From: Burkholderia contaminans | GTDB taxonomy: Bacteria; Pseudomonadota; Gammaproteobacteria; Burkholderiales; Burkholderiaceae | Reading direction: 5' to 3' | Assembly (NCBI RefSeq): GCF_029633825.1 | Contig: NZ_CP090640.1 | Span: 558,001 to 622,000 of the forward strand | DNA: 64,000 nt | Part shown: piece after piece, positions 28,166 to 37,035 of the stretch | Layout: each line of letters opens with the position of its first letter | Numbering within the stretch: position 1 is the stretch's first letter | Notes under the pieces: generated by a model | The model's database searches: none | Told to the model about the DNA's origin: nothing | What the model saw: only the letters and a program-made list of their open reading frames with translations | Translations under genes and position numbers: made by a program

Positions 28166-29607
28166 GCGACCACACGCTGCAATTCGTCGCCCCCGGCGAC
28201 TTCAAGACCCGCGCGCGCGCTGCGCTCGACGATCCCGCGCTGCGCAAGAGCTTTCGCGGCGCGATGGACTTCCTGCAGGGCAAGCGCGCAACGCAGTTCC
28301 CCGACGACGACGAGCTGCAGCAACTGCGCGACCTCGGCGAAGCGGTGCGGCAGCATGCGCTCGCGCAGTTGCCCGCGCTGCTCGAACGGCTGGAGACGAA
28401 GCTCACCGAAGCCGGCGTGCACGTGCACTGGGCCGAGACGGCGGCCGACGCGAACGCAATCGTGCTCGGCATCGCGCAGGCGAAGAAGGCGCGCCGCGTG
28501 ATCAAGGGCAAGTCGATGGCGAGCGAGGAAATCGAGCTGAACCACTCCCTCGCGGAGCACGGCGTCGATTGCATCGAATCCGACATGGGCGAATTCATCG
28601 TGCAGCTCGCGGGCGAGAAGCCGTCGCATATCGTGATGCCGGCGATCCACAAGACGCGCGGCGACATCGCCGAGCTGTTCGAGGAACACATCCCCGGCAC
28701 GCGCTACACGGAGGACGTCGACGAGCTGATCCAGACCGGCCGGCGCGCGCTGCGCCGCGCGTTCACGGAAGCCGACATCGGCCTGTCGGGCGTGAACTTC
28801 GCGGCGGCCGACACCGGCACGCTGTGGCTCGTCGAGAACGAAGGCAACGGCCGGCTGTCGACGACGGTACCCGACACGCACGTCGCGATCATGGGGATCG
28901 AGAAGGTCGTCGAGAAGCTCGAGCACATCGTGCCGCTGTCGAGCCTGCTCACGCGTTCGGCCACCGGCCAGGCGATCACGACCTACTTCAACCTGATCTC
29001 GGGCCCGCGCCGCGACGGCGAACGCGACGGCCCGCGCGAGCTGCATCTCGTGCTGCTCGACAACGGCCGCACGCAGGCCTACGCGGACGAGCAACTGCGC
29101 GCGACGCTGCAGTGCATCCGCTGCGGGGCGTGCATGAACCACTGCCCCGTCTATACGCGCATCGGCGGCCACGCCTACGGCACGACCTACCCGGGCCCGA
29201 TCGGCAAGATCATCTCGCCGCACCTGCTCGGCCTCGACGCGACGGCCGACCTGCCGACCGCATCGACGCTGTGCGGCGCGTGCGGCGAGGTGTGCCCGGT
29301 GCGAATTCCGATCCCGCAACTGCTCGTGCGGCTGCGCACCGAAGCGAACCGCAAGCCCGACGAACCCGTCGCGCACCCGCTGCGCGGCCAGGGCGCGAAC
29401 TACAACCGCGCGGAAGAACTCGTGTGGCGCTTCTGGTCGGGCGCGTTCGCGCATCCGCGCGCATATCGCGCGTTCCGCTGGACCGCCACGCGGCTGCGTG
29501 CGCTGACGCCCGCCAAACAGATGGGCTGGACGCAGCACCGCACGCCGCTCGAGCCAGCGCCGCGCAGCCTGTCCGACCTGCTGCGCGCACGCGGCCAGCC
29601 CGAATAG
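28162..29607 (+). CDS. lutB: LutB, 4Fe-4S subunit of L-lactate oxidation complex
   Basis: 481 residues. N-terminal LutB/LUD domain (about 60-290, [29 protein letters not shown]... TRGDIAELF) followed by two 4Fe-4S motifs, [14 protein letters not shown] and [10 protein letters not shown], and a C-terminal DUF3390-like tail. It carries electrons within the LutABC lactate dehydrogenase. Its ATG overlaps the lutC stop. The permease gene follows after 50 bases. Confidence 0.95.
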   Translation: MSDHTLQFVAPGDFKTRARAALDDPALRKSFRGAMDFLQGKRATQFPDDDELQQLRDLGEAVRQHALAQLPALLERLETKLTEAGVHVHWAETAADANAIVLGIAQAKKARRVIKGKSMASEEIELNHSLAEHGVDCIESDMGEFIVQLAGEKPSHIVMPAIHKTRGDIAELFEEHIPGTRYTEDVDELIQTGRRALRRAFTEADIGLSGVNFAAADTGTLWLVENEGNGRLSTTVPDTHVAIMGIEKVVEKLEHIVPLSSLLTRSATGQAITTYFNLISGPRRDGERDGPRELHLVLLDNGRTQAYADEQLRATLQCIRCGACMNHCPVYTRIGGHAYGTTYPGPIGKIISPHLLGLDATADLPTASTLCGACGEVCPVRIPIPQLLVRLRTEANRKPDEPVAHPLRGQGANYNRAEELVWRFWSGAFAHPRAYRAFRWTATRLRALTPAKQMGWTQHRTPLEPAPRSLSDLLRARGQPE

Positions 29608-29657
29608 CCGTTTCGTTTCTCAAGCCGTATCGACAAAAACCTATGGAGGAGACATCC

Positions 29658-31370
29658 ATGCAGGCCTGGCATCAGATCTACACCCCGCTCGGCAGCCTCG
29701 GGCTGTCGGCGTTCGTCGCCGCAATCCCGATCATCTTCTTTTTCGTCGCGCTGGCCGCGTTGCGGCTCAAGTGCCACGTCGCCGCTGCGATCACGCTGCT
29801 GCTCTCGCTCGGCGTCGCGATCCTCGCGTACGGGATGCCCGTGCCGCAGGCGCTCGCGGCGGCCGGCTTCGGCTTCGCATACGGCATCTGGCCGATCGCG
29901 TGGATCATCGTCGCGGCCGTGTTCCTGTACAAGATCGTCGTGAAGACCGGCCAGTTCGACATCATTCGCGCGTCCGTGCTGTCGATCACCGACGACCAGC
30001 GCCTGCAGATGCTGCTGATCGGCTTCTCCTTCGGCGCGTTCCTCGAAGGTGCGGCCGGCTTCGGCGCGCCCGTCGCTATCACCGCCGCGCTGCTCGTCGG
30101 CCTCGGCTTCAAGCCGCTGCACGCGGCAGGACTGTGTCTGATTGCAAACACAGCACCGGTCGCGTTCGGCGCAATGGGCATTCCGATCATCGTCGCCGGG
30201 CAGGTAACGGGCATCGACCCGTTCCATATCGGCGCGATGGCCGGCCGCCAGCTGCCGCTGCTGTCGCTCGCGGTGCCGTTCTGGCTCGTGTTCATGATGG
30301 ACGGGCTGCGCGGCGTGCGGCAGACCTGGCCGGCCGCGCTCGTCGCAGGCGGCAGCTTCGCGGTGACGCAGTACTTCACGTCGAACCATATCGGGCCCGA
30401 GCTGCCGGACATCACGTCGTCGCTCGTCAGCCTCGTCGCGCTCGCCGCATTCCTGAAGGTCTGGCAGCCGCGCACCGAGAAGCAGACGGCCGGCGGCCTC
30501 GTCGCGTCCGGCGGCGGCGCCGCGCTCGCGGGCTTCGGCGGCGCGGGTTCGCGCAGCGGCTTCGGCACCGGCACGAGCCGGCAGGCATCGCCGTACACGC
30601 TCGCGCAGACCGTGCGCGCGTGGTCTCCGTTCCTGATCCTGACGGCCGTCGTCACCCTATGGAGCATCGCGCCGTTCAAGGCGCTGTTCGCCGCGCACGG
30701 CGCACTCGCGTCGACCGTATTGAAGTTCCATGTGGCGGGGCTCGACCAGCTCGTCGTGAAGACCGCGCCGATCGCCGCGGCGCCGAAGGCGCTCGACGCG
30801 GTGCTGAAGATCGATCTCGTGTCGGCGGTGGGCAGCGCGATCCTCGTGACCGCGCTGATCTCGATGGCACTGCTGCGGATGAAGCCGCGCGACGCGCTCG
30901 TCACGTTCGGCGAGACGCTGAAGGAGCTGACGCGCCCGATCCTGTCGATCGGCCTCGTGCTCGCGTTCGCATTCGTCGCGAATTACTCGGGGATGTCGTC
31001 GACGCTCGCGCTGATGCTGGCCGCAACCGGCGCCGCGTTCCCGTTCTTCTCGCCGTTCCTCGGCTGGCTCGGCGTGTTCCTGACCGGTTCGGACACGTCG
31101 TCGAACGCGCTGTTCTGTTCGCTGCAGCAGGCCACGGCCCATCAGCTCGGCGTACCCGAGACGCTCGCGGTGGCTGCGAACACGACGGGCGGCGTGACCG
31201 CGAAGATGATCTCGCCGCAGTCGATCGCGGTCGCCTGCGCGGCGACGGGCCTCGTCGGCAAGGAGTCGGAGCTGTTCCGTTTCACGGTGCGGCACAGCCT
31301 GCTGTTCGCGGTGATCGTCGGGTTGATCACGCTCGCGCAGGCGTACGTGCTGCCGGGCATGGTGCCGTAA
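29658..31370 (+). CDS. lldP: LldP, L-lactate permease
   Basis: 570 residues with about 13-14 membrane segments. LldP imports L-lactate (and D-lactate or glycolate) with protons. Family blocks include [52 protein letters not shown] and [15 protein letters not shown]. An ATG at 29643 is in frame, but GGAGGA (29646-29651) is placed correctly for the ATG at 29658. It closes the lut operon before the terminator at 31393. Confidence 0.95.
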   Translation: MQAWHQIYTPLGSLGLSAFVAAIPIIFFFVALAALRLKCHVAAAITLLLSLGVAILAYGMPVPQALAAAGFGFAYGIWPIAWIIVAAVFLYKIVVKTGQFDIIRASVLSITDDQRLQMLLIGFSFGAFLEGAAGFGAPVAITAALLVGLGFKPLHAAGLCLIANTAPVAFGAMGIPIIVAGQVTGIDPFHIGAMAGRQLPLLSLAVPFWLVFMMDGLRGVRQTWPAALVAGGSFAVTQYFTSNHIGPELPDITSSLVSLVALAAFLKVWQPRTEKQTAGGLVASGGGAALAGFGGAGSRSGFGTGTSRQASPYTLAQTVRAWSPFLILTAVVTLWSIAPFKALFAAHGALASTVLKFHVAGLDQLVVKTAPIAAAPKALDAVLKIDLVSAVGSAILVTALISMALLRMKPRDALVTFGETLKELTRPILSIGLVLAFAFVANYSGMSSTLALMLAATGAAFPFFSPFLGWLGVFLTGSDTSSNALFCSLQQATAHQLGVPETLAVAANTTGGVTAKMISPQSIAVACAATGLVGKESELFRFTVRHSLLFAVIVGLITLAQAYVLPGMVP

Positions 31371-31392
31371 GCGGCGCCCGCCCCAAAAACAA

Positions 31393-31420
31393 AACCCCAC
31401 GCCCGGACGAGCGTGGGGTT
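31393..31420. terminator. Bidirectional terminator between lldP and the M48 protease
   Basis: 10-bp stem AACCCCACGC/GCGTGGGGTT with T-run on the plus side and A-run (T-run on minus) on the other. Confidence 0.85.
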
Positions 31421-31470
31421 TTTCATGTCATCGCCTGATCGCCCGCCGCGGCAGGCGATCGGTTGCGCGA

Positions 31471-32232
31471 TCAGCTGCCCTTCGCGATGCGGTCCTCGAT
31501 GTGCTGCGCACGGCTCGCCGACGACGGGTGCGAATCCATCATCGAGCTCTTGCCGCCGTCCAGCTTCGCGAGCTTCTGGAACGACGTGACCAGACCCTTC
31601 TGATTCATGCCCTTCTGCTTGAGGAGGTCGAACGAGTAGTCGTCGGCCGCGCTCTCCTGCGACTGCGAGAACTGCGCGTTGATGAACTTCTCGGTGATGT
31701 CGCCGAGCTGCGAGCTCGTCAGCGCCGCCACGCCCGGCGAAGCCGCGCCGGCCGCGGTGCGCGCCGCGCTGACCGCGTAGGCCGTCTGCATCGCCTTCTT
31801 CGAGTGGCCGAGGGCAACGTGGCCCATTTCATGGCCGATCACGCCACGCAGCTCGTCGTCGTTCATCATGTCCATCAGGCCGCTGTACACGCGCACGCAG
31901 CCGTTGCCCATCGCCCACGCGTTGACGTCCTTGGTCATGTAGACCTTGTAGTTGATCTTCTGGTTGTTCAGCGTCATGTCGCCGAAGCCCTTCATCACCT
32001 TCGTCAGGCGCTTCGCATATGCGCTGTTCGCCGGTGCGATCTTCGATTCGGCATCGCTCGATTTGCACGAGTCGTTCGACAGTGCGGCGATGTCGGCATC
32101 CGACAGCGTCGCTGCCTTGTACAGGCTGGCCCCCGCCGACGTCAGGCTGTTCGCGTCAAGGCTCTGCACCCCGCCGCACGCGCTCAACAGAAACGCCACG
32201 CCACACGCTGCCACCGCTTTCTTGAGTTGCAT
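31471..32232 (-). CDS. M48-family metalloprotease lipoprotein
   Basis: 253 residues. Signal peptide with lipobox (VAFLLSACGG), so lipidated. The zinc site is HEMGHVALGHS (about 145-155) with a downstream Glu in QSQESAADDYSFDLL, the M48 consensus. It resembles LoiP/YcaL-type envelope quality-control proteases. Start chosen at MQLKKAVAACG, because the extra upstream codons would bury the signal peptide. Confidence 0.9.
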   Translation of the reverse strand: MQLKKAVAACGVAFLLSACGGVQSLDANSLTSAGASLYKAATLSDADIAALSNDSCKSSDAESKIAPANSAYAKRLTKVMKGFGDMTLNNQKINYKVYMTKDVNAWAMGNGCVRVYSGLMDMMNDDELRGVIGHEMGHVALGHSKKAMQTAYAVSAARTAAGAASPGVAALTSSQLGDITEKFINAQFSQSQESAADDYSFDLLKQKGMNQKGLVTSFQKLAKLDGGKSSMMDSHPSSASRAQHIEDRIAKGS

Positions 32233-32428
32233 CCCGGAATCCCTCGATAGTTGTATTTGGGAGCGCCGATTTTGCATAATCCGGCAGAAAATTACCAGAT
32301 GTTTACATCCGATGACACGTTGATTACTGATCGAACGGGAACGAAGCGGCGCGTCGGAACGGGATTGACGACGAAAGAGGGCGCAATCGCCGCAGCCAGG
32401 CGACGACCGGAAGGGGAAACGGGCGGGT

Positions 32429-33340
32429 TCAGGCCGGCTGGTCGCGGCGTCGCGTCAGCCGCCGCGCGACGAGCATCGGCAACCGCACCGCAAAACCGGT
32501 GAACAGGCGCAGGTGCATCCACGCGAGCAGCGCGTTGTCGCGGCCGTAGTGGAAGTGCGAGACGCCGCCCTCGTGGCGGCCGAAATAGCGCACCGGCGCG
32601 TCGATGCGGATCGGACGCACGCCGGCCCAGCACAGCCGCACGGCCGCCTCGGGATCGAAGTCGAAGCCGCGCATCCACGGCTGGCGGCGCATGATCGCCG
32701 CCAGCGGCGCGACCGGATACACGCGAAACCCGTACAGCGAATCGCCGATCCCGGCCCACAGCGTCTCGAGGTCGGCCCAGGCGTTCGACAGCCGGCGGCC
32801 CTGCACGCGCAACTGCGGCGCACTCGCGTCGAACTTCGGCACGCCCAGCACCATCGCGTCGGGCGCGGCCTGCGACGCGGCCATGAACGCGGGAATCAGG
32901 TCAGACGGATGCTGGCCGTCGGAATCCATCGTCAACACATGCGTGAAGCCGCTCGCGGCGGCCGCGTCGAGCCCGGCGAGCACCGCGGCGCCCTTGCCGC
33001 GGTTCTCCGGCAGCACGATCACGCGCAAGCCCGGGTCGCGCTCGGCCATCGCCTGCAGCCGTTCGGCGCTGCCGTCGGTGCTGCCGTCGACGACGACCCA
33101 CACCGGATTCCACTGCGCGCGGGCATTGCGCACGGTCGTGTCGACCTTGGCGCCCGGGTTGTAGCTCGGAATCAGGACGAGATGGGTGGACGACGCGTGC
33201 AGCTTGGACATGGAAACGGCCGATTGCGAAGACGGGGATCCTGACAAAAGTTTATGACTTGCCGGCGACCGTCGGCAGGCTTCGTCGACGTCGCCCGCGT
33301 GCGGGGCCGGCGGCTCGATCGCGAGGTTTTCCCGCTTCAT
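32429..33340 (-). CDS. Family 2 glycosyltransferase of the aryl polyene cluster
   Basis: 303 residues from the ATG at 33340, which overlaps the preceding stop (ATGA) and has GGAGG 10 bases upstream. The GT2 domain itself begins at an internal ATG (33211, MSKLHASSTHLVLIPSYNPG), which has no ribosome site. Key motifs: VVVDGSTDGSAE, ENRGKGAAVLAGLDAA, and the metal-binding TMDSDGQHPSD. GT-A enzymes with this layout move sugars from nucleotide donors; similar genes recur in aryl polyene clusters. Codons 31-46 of the extension look non-coding (AGT CAT AAA CTT TTG TCA GGA), so the start is uncertain. Confidence 0.82.
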   Translation of the reverse strand: MKRENLAIEPPAPHAGDVDEACRRSPASHKLLSGSPSSQSAVSMSKLHASSTHLVLIPSYNPGAKVDTTVRNARAQWNPVWVVVDGSTDGSAERLQAMAERDPGLRVIVLPENRGKGAAVLAGLDAAAASGFTHVLTMDSDGQHPSDLIPAFMAASQAAPDAMVLGVPKFDASAPQLRVQGRRLSNAWADLETLWAGIGDSLYGFRVYPVAPLAAIMRRQPWMRGFDFDPEAAVRLCWAGVRPIRIDAPVRYFGRHEGGVSHFHYGRDNALLAWMHLRLFTGFAVRLPMLVARRLTRRRDQPA

Positions 33341-34635
33341 GACAACCACGCCTCCTCATGACCCGCGCTGGCCTCGATCTCGACCAGCAGGTCGTCGCGG
33401 CACACGTCCGCATGAACGACGAGCGGCCGCACGCCGGGGCCGGCCGCATCGCGCAGCACGCGCTCGATCGCGGCCAGCGCCTCGGCATCGCCGGCGTCGC
33501 GCACGTAGACGCGATAGCTCAGGTCGGCGAGCGAGAACGGGCCGTGCCCCTGGCGCGCGGCCTGCGCGAGCACGGCCGCGAGGTTCGCGACCGTCTCGCG
33601 CGTTTGCGCGACGACGTCGCCGTGATGCACGGTGCGGTGCCCGACGATGCTCGCGGTGCCCGACACGAACAGCACCGGCGCGGCATCGCCTGCCGACCAT
33701 GCGGCGGCGCGCGCGAACGTCGGCGCACGCGGGCCGTACTCCGCCGGATAGTGATACGCGCTGACCTGGCGCGGGTTCTCGACCGGATCGACCGGCGTGC
33801 GGCTCGCAAGGAAATGAATCGCGAGCGGCGCGGCCGGCGATGCATCGCCCGCGACCGGCACGACCGAACCGAGCGCGCACGCGGCCGGCACGCCGCCCGT
33901 CAGCGCGCGGCGGCACGCATCGAACGCATGCTGGCGGCCGATATTGAACTGACGATAGCGCTCGATCCCGAACTGCACCGCGTTGATCGCCGGCACGGTA
34001 TTCCAGATGCGCAGCGGATGCGGCATGCCGAGCGAATCGAGCACGCCGAACAGGGCGCGGTACGCGTCGTGCGTCGCGCGTTCGAGCGGCGTGCCGCCGT
34101 CGTGCGATTCGCTCGCCTCATGTGCTTCTTCGTGCACGACGATGCTGCCGAACACGAGGCCCGCTGTTTCGCTGTACCGATAGTGCAGCGCGCTGCGCCG
34201 TTCGCTGCGCAGGTCATGCGCGTGGCATTGCCAGATTTCGCAGACGGCGTCGTCCGGCGCGATGCCGGCACCGAGCAGCGTCATCGGCACGGGCGCGACC
34301 GGCAGGCCGGGTACGACATCGGCCAGCATCCGTGCCGCCGCGTCCGCTCGTGATCCGGCGTGCGATGCCGTGTCCGCGCCAATGCACACCGCACCCAATG
34401 CGCCGGGAAACGCGCGCTCGAATCGATCGCCACGACCACGCGCATCGTGCAGCAGCGCGGCGAGCCGCGCATGGCTCATCCGGACGAGCCGCAGTGCTCG
34501 GTCGCCGCCAAGCGCGAGCGCTTCGCCCGATCGCGATGCGACCGGCCCGGCCGCCGTCTGCCCGCGCACGACGGGCGCGATAGCGGATGACAGGGAACAC
34601 GGCCGCCGTTCGGCGTCGACTGGATGCACGGACAC
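33337..34635 (-). CDS. xanB2: XanB2-like chorismatase (3-hydroxybenzoate synthase), GTG start
   Basis: 432 residues. FkbO/Hyg5/XanB2-type chorismatases have an N-terminal YjgF-like fold region and a C-terminal RidA-like half; here RIWNTVPAINAVQFGIERYRQFNIGRQHAFD and FVSGTASIVGHRTVHHGDVVAQTRETVANLAAVL are the two hallmark blocks. XanB2 converts chorismate to 3- and 4-hydroxybenzoate plus pyruvate, giving the aromatic starter of xanthomonadin-type pigments and the ubiquinone precursor. The start is GTG with AGGA upstream. An intercistronic hairpin (34653-34688) precedes it. The reaction is inferred from family and context. Confidence 0.82.
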   Translation of the reverse strand: MSVHPVDAERRPCSLSSAIAPVVRGQTAAGPVASRSGEALALGGDRALRLVRMSHARLAALLHDARGRGDRFERAFPGALGAVCIGADTASHAGSRADAAARMLADVVPGLPVAPVPMTLLGAGIAPDDAVCEIWQCHAHDLRSERRSALHYRYSETAGLVFGSIVVHEEAHEASESHDGGTPLERATHDAYRALFGVLDSLGMPHPLRIWNTVPAINAVQFGIERYRQFNIGRQHAFDACRRALTGGVPAACALGSVVPVAGDASPAAPLAIHFLASRTPVDPVENPRQVSAYHYPAEYGPRAPTFARAAAWSAGDAAPVLFVSGTASIVGHRTVHHGDVVAQTRETVANLAAVLAQAARQGHGPFSLADLSYRVYVRDAGDAEALAAIERVLRDAAGPGVRPLVVHADVCRDDLLVEIEASAGHEEAWLS

Positions 34636-34652
34636 TTCGATTTCCTCACTAT

Positions 34653-34688
34653 GCGGCGCAGGCCGCGCAACATCGTGGCCTGCGCCGC
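34653..34688. other. Strong intercistronic hairpin between fabG and xanB2
   Basis: Perfect 12-bp stem GCGGCGCAGGCC/GGCCTGCGCCGC with a 12-base loop, no U-run. It lies 18 bases ahead of the xanB2 GTG, so it could act as an RNA stabiliser or attenuate translation. Confidence 0.5.
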
Positions 34689-34722
34689 GTTGCGTTACGT
34701 CACGCCGACGCTGCGCGCTTCG

Positions 34723-35439
34723 TCAGGCGAGCCCGCCGTTGACGGACAGCACCTGCCCCGTCACATAGGCCGCGGCGTCGGACACCAGGTACGCGACCAT
34801 CGCCGCGACTTCGTCGGGCCGGCCCGCGCGCTGCGCGGGCACGAGCTGCTTGATGCGTTCCGCGGGAAACGCGTGCTCGGCCATCGGCGATTCGATGATG
34901 CCGGGCGCGACCGCGTTCACGGTGATGCCGCGCGACGCGAGCTCGAGCGACAGCGACTTCGTCGCGCCGATCAGCCCCGCCTTCGCGGCCGCGTAGTTGA
35001 CCTGCCCGCGATTGCCGGTCACGCCGGCCACCGACGCGATGTTGACGATCCGTCCGCGCCGCGTGCGGATCATCGGCAACAGCAGCGGTTGCGTGACGTT
35101 GAAGAAGCCGTTGAGCGTCACGTCGAGCACGCTGTGCCACTGTTGTCGCGACATGCCGGCCATCGGCGCATCGTCGTGAATCCCTGCGTTGTTGACGAGG
35201 ATCTGCACCGGCGCATCGTCGATGAACGGCTTCAGCGCGGCGAGCGTCGCATCGGCGTCGGTCACGTCGAACGCAATCGCGTGCGCGGAGCCGCCGGCCG
35301 CGACGATCTGCTGCGCGACGGCCTCCGCCTGCGCGAGATGGCGGTTCGCATGCACCCACACTTCATGGCCGGCCTGCGCGAGGGCCGCGCAGATCGCCTG
35401 CCCGAGTGCGCCGCTGCCGCCCGTCACGAGCGAGCGCAT
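34723..35439 (-). CDS. FabG-like 3-ketoacyl-ACP reductase of the aryl polyene cluster
   Basis: 238 residues, classical short-chain dehydrogenase: TGGSGALG nucleotide loop at the N-terminus, NNAG, and the catalytic Ser/Tyr/Lys in NIASVAGVTGNRGQVNYAAAKAGL. NADPH-dependent reduction of the beta-keto group during polyene extension is the expected role. GGAGCAATGCG precedes the ATG. It lies 110 bases downstream of the ACP gene and upstream of xanB2. Confidence 0.88.
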   Translation of the reverse strand: MRSLVTGGSGALGQAICAALAQAGHEVWVHANRHLAQAEAVAQQIVAAGGSAHAIAFDVTDADATLAALKPFIDDAPVQILVNNAGIHDDAPMAGMSRQQWHSVLDVTLNGFFNVTQPLLLPMIRTRRGRIVNIASVAGVTGNRGQVNYAAAKAGLIGATKSLSLELASRGITVNAVAPGIIESPMAEHAFPAERIKQLVPAQRAGRPDEVAAMVAYLVSDAAAYVTGQVLSVNGGLA

Positions 35440-35549
35440 CGCATTGCTCCGTTCATCGCGTTCCCCCTCGATCGACGCGGGCGCGTATCGTCTGCCGATC
35501 GCGGCCGCCTGCCGTCATCATCCGTGCGTCGCACCCGTGCGCGACGCGC

Positions 35550-35813
35550 TCACTTCGTGCGGTGCGCGGCGACGTACGCAGCCAGTGCACCGAGCGTCGC
35601 AAAGATCTTCTGGTTGTCCGGATTGTCCGAACGCAACTCGAAGCCGTATTTCTTCGAGATCAGCAGGGCGATTTCGAGGATGTCGATGGAGTCGAGCCCG
35701 AAACCCTCGCCATACAACGGGGTCTCGGCCGTCACGGTTTCGAGCGTGACGTCTTCGAGATTCAGTTCGCCGATGATCAGCGTGGCGAGCTCTTGTTCCA
35801 GTGCGTTCATCAT
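35550..35813 (-). CDS. Acyl carrier protein of the aryl polyene cluster
   Basis: 87 residues (MMNALEQELATLIIGELNLEDV). The phosphopantetheine serine is in GEGFGLDSIDILEIALLISKKY, the ACP consensus. It would carry the aryl-primed polyene chain. First gene of the minus arm. The adjacent ATG at 35810 is an equally possible start. Confidence 0.9.
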   Translation of the reverse strand: MMNALEQELATLIIGELNLEDVTLETVTAETPLYGEGFGLDSIDILEIALLISKKYGFELRSDNPDNQKIFATLGALAAYVAAHRTK

Positions 35814-36381
35814 GCGTGCGGGCAGGCGGCCCGTGGCAGCGGAAGGTGACCGGAAACGGCAATCGCCATGCACGCCCGGCGCGTGCGAATCTCCGTCCCT
35901 CCGGCGTCTGCCGGCTTCCCCGCCTGCTTGTTTGGGGATCGTTTGTAAAAGTTACGCGGATTCTAGACGACCGGGTATCGGGCCGTATACCGCCAATGGT
36001 TACAGACTGGCGAGCCAGCTCCCCGGCCCGTTTCGGGATCCGAATGCACGAGACGCTTGAGCCGCTTCGGATGGAACTGGACCGACCCCGCGAAACCGTT
36101 CGTCCCGCGCCATACAATCGGTTACAAAACCCGTTCGCGCCCGCCCCGAACACGCCGTGCCGCGGCCCTAAAATGAGCGTGCCCGACCACCGGCCCGGAC
36201 CCGCGTCCCGGCCGCCATTCATATGATGTTTGACGGCCCGACCACCGCGTCCGGCCACGATCCGCCCGATGTCGCCAGTCATGCCGCGCCCGCCCTTCCG
36301 CTCCGTTCCGGTTCGCCCGTCAGCCCGCTGCCGCCCGGCCGCCGGTCACGCGTTCGCGCGCCGTGTGTGCGGAGGCCGGCG
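35814..36381. promoter_or_regulatory. Divergent promoter region of the aryl polyene cluster
   Basis: 568 bases between ACP (minus) and the membrane-protein gene (plus), without a convincing gene. It contains an inverted repeat GGTAT-N8-ATACC (35974-35991) and two GGTTACA copies (35998-36004, 36120-36126). Relatively A+T-rich parts around 35930-36010 suit promoters; exact boxes cannot be set. Confidence 0.5.
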
Positions 36382-37035
36382 ATGAGCCGGCTGCTGCCTG
36401 TCGCGCGCGGCCTCGCCGCGGTCGGCGCCGTCGCGGCGTACCGAGCCGGCGCGCACTACGCGGCCGCGACACCCGGCGCACATGGCTTCGGCCTCGCGAT
36501 GGCGCTCGTGCCGCCGTTGCTGCTCGCGCTCGGCGCGGCGCTGCGCTCGCCGCATCGCGCGTGGCTCGTGCCGGCGTGGCTGCTTGCCGCCGCCGCGCTA
36601 TGGGCCACCCGCGTGCCGCTCGCCCGGCATTTCGAATGGGGCCTGTATCTGGAACACGCGAGTTTCAACCTCGCGATGGCCCTGCTGTTCGGCCGTACGC
36701 TCGCCGCCGGCCAGGTGCCGCTGTGCACACGCTTCGCGACGATGATCCACGGCGCGATCACGCCGGCCGTCGCGCGCTACACACGGCAGATCACGCTCGC
36801 GTGGACGCTGTTCTTCGTCGCGATCGCCGCCGTGTCGACGCTGCTGTTCGCGGCCGCGCCGATCGTCACGTGGTCGACGTTCGCGAACTACCTGTCGCTG
36901 CCGCTCGTCGCCGTGACGTTTGCAGCCGAGCATGCGTGCCGGCGCTTCGCACTACCGCACGAACCGCGGCCGCGCATGGTCGATGCGGTGCGCGCGTATC
37001 GCGCGACGACTCACGCATCGCAGCCGTCACGATGA
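36382..37035 (+). CDS. COG4648-type integral membrane protein of the aryl polyene cluster
   Basis: 217 residues with about five membrane segments (around 5-22, 30-50, 55-72, 85-105, 140-175 for two). LCTRFATMIHGAITPAVARYTRQITLAWTLFF is a recognisable block in aryl polyene clusters. GGAGG at 36371-36375 fixes the ATG at 36382 over a far upstream ATG at 36223. Its stop overlaps the AMP-ligase ATG. Function unknown; perhaps it organises assembly at the membrane. Confidence 0.8.
   Translation: MSRLLPVARGLAAVGAVAAYRAGAHYAAATPGAHGFGLAMALVPPLLLALGAALRSPHRAWLVPAWLLAAAALWATRVPLARHFEWGLYLEHASFNLAMALLFGRTLAAGQVPLCTRFATMIHGAITPAVARYTRQITLAWTLFFVAIAAVSTLLFAAAPIVTWSTFANYLSLPLVAVTFAAEHACRRFALPHEPRPRMVDAVRAYRATTHASQPSR

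Noticed and set aside
35814..36222. GGTTACA copies as a defined operator for the polyene cluster
   Set aside because: Two 7-mers 122 bases apart could be chance; not paired with a regulator gene in the cluster.
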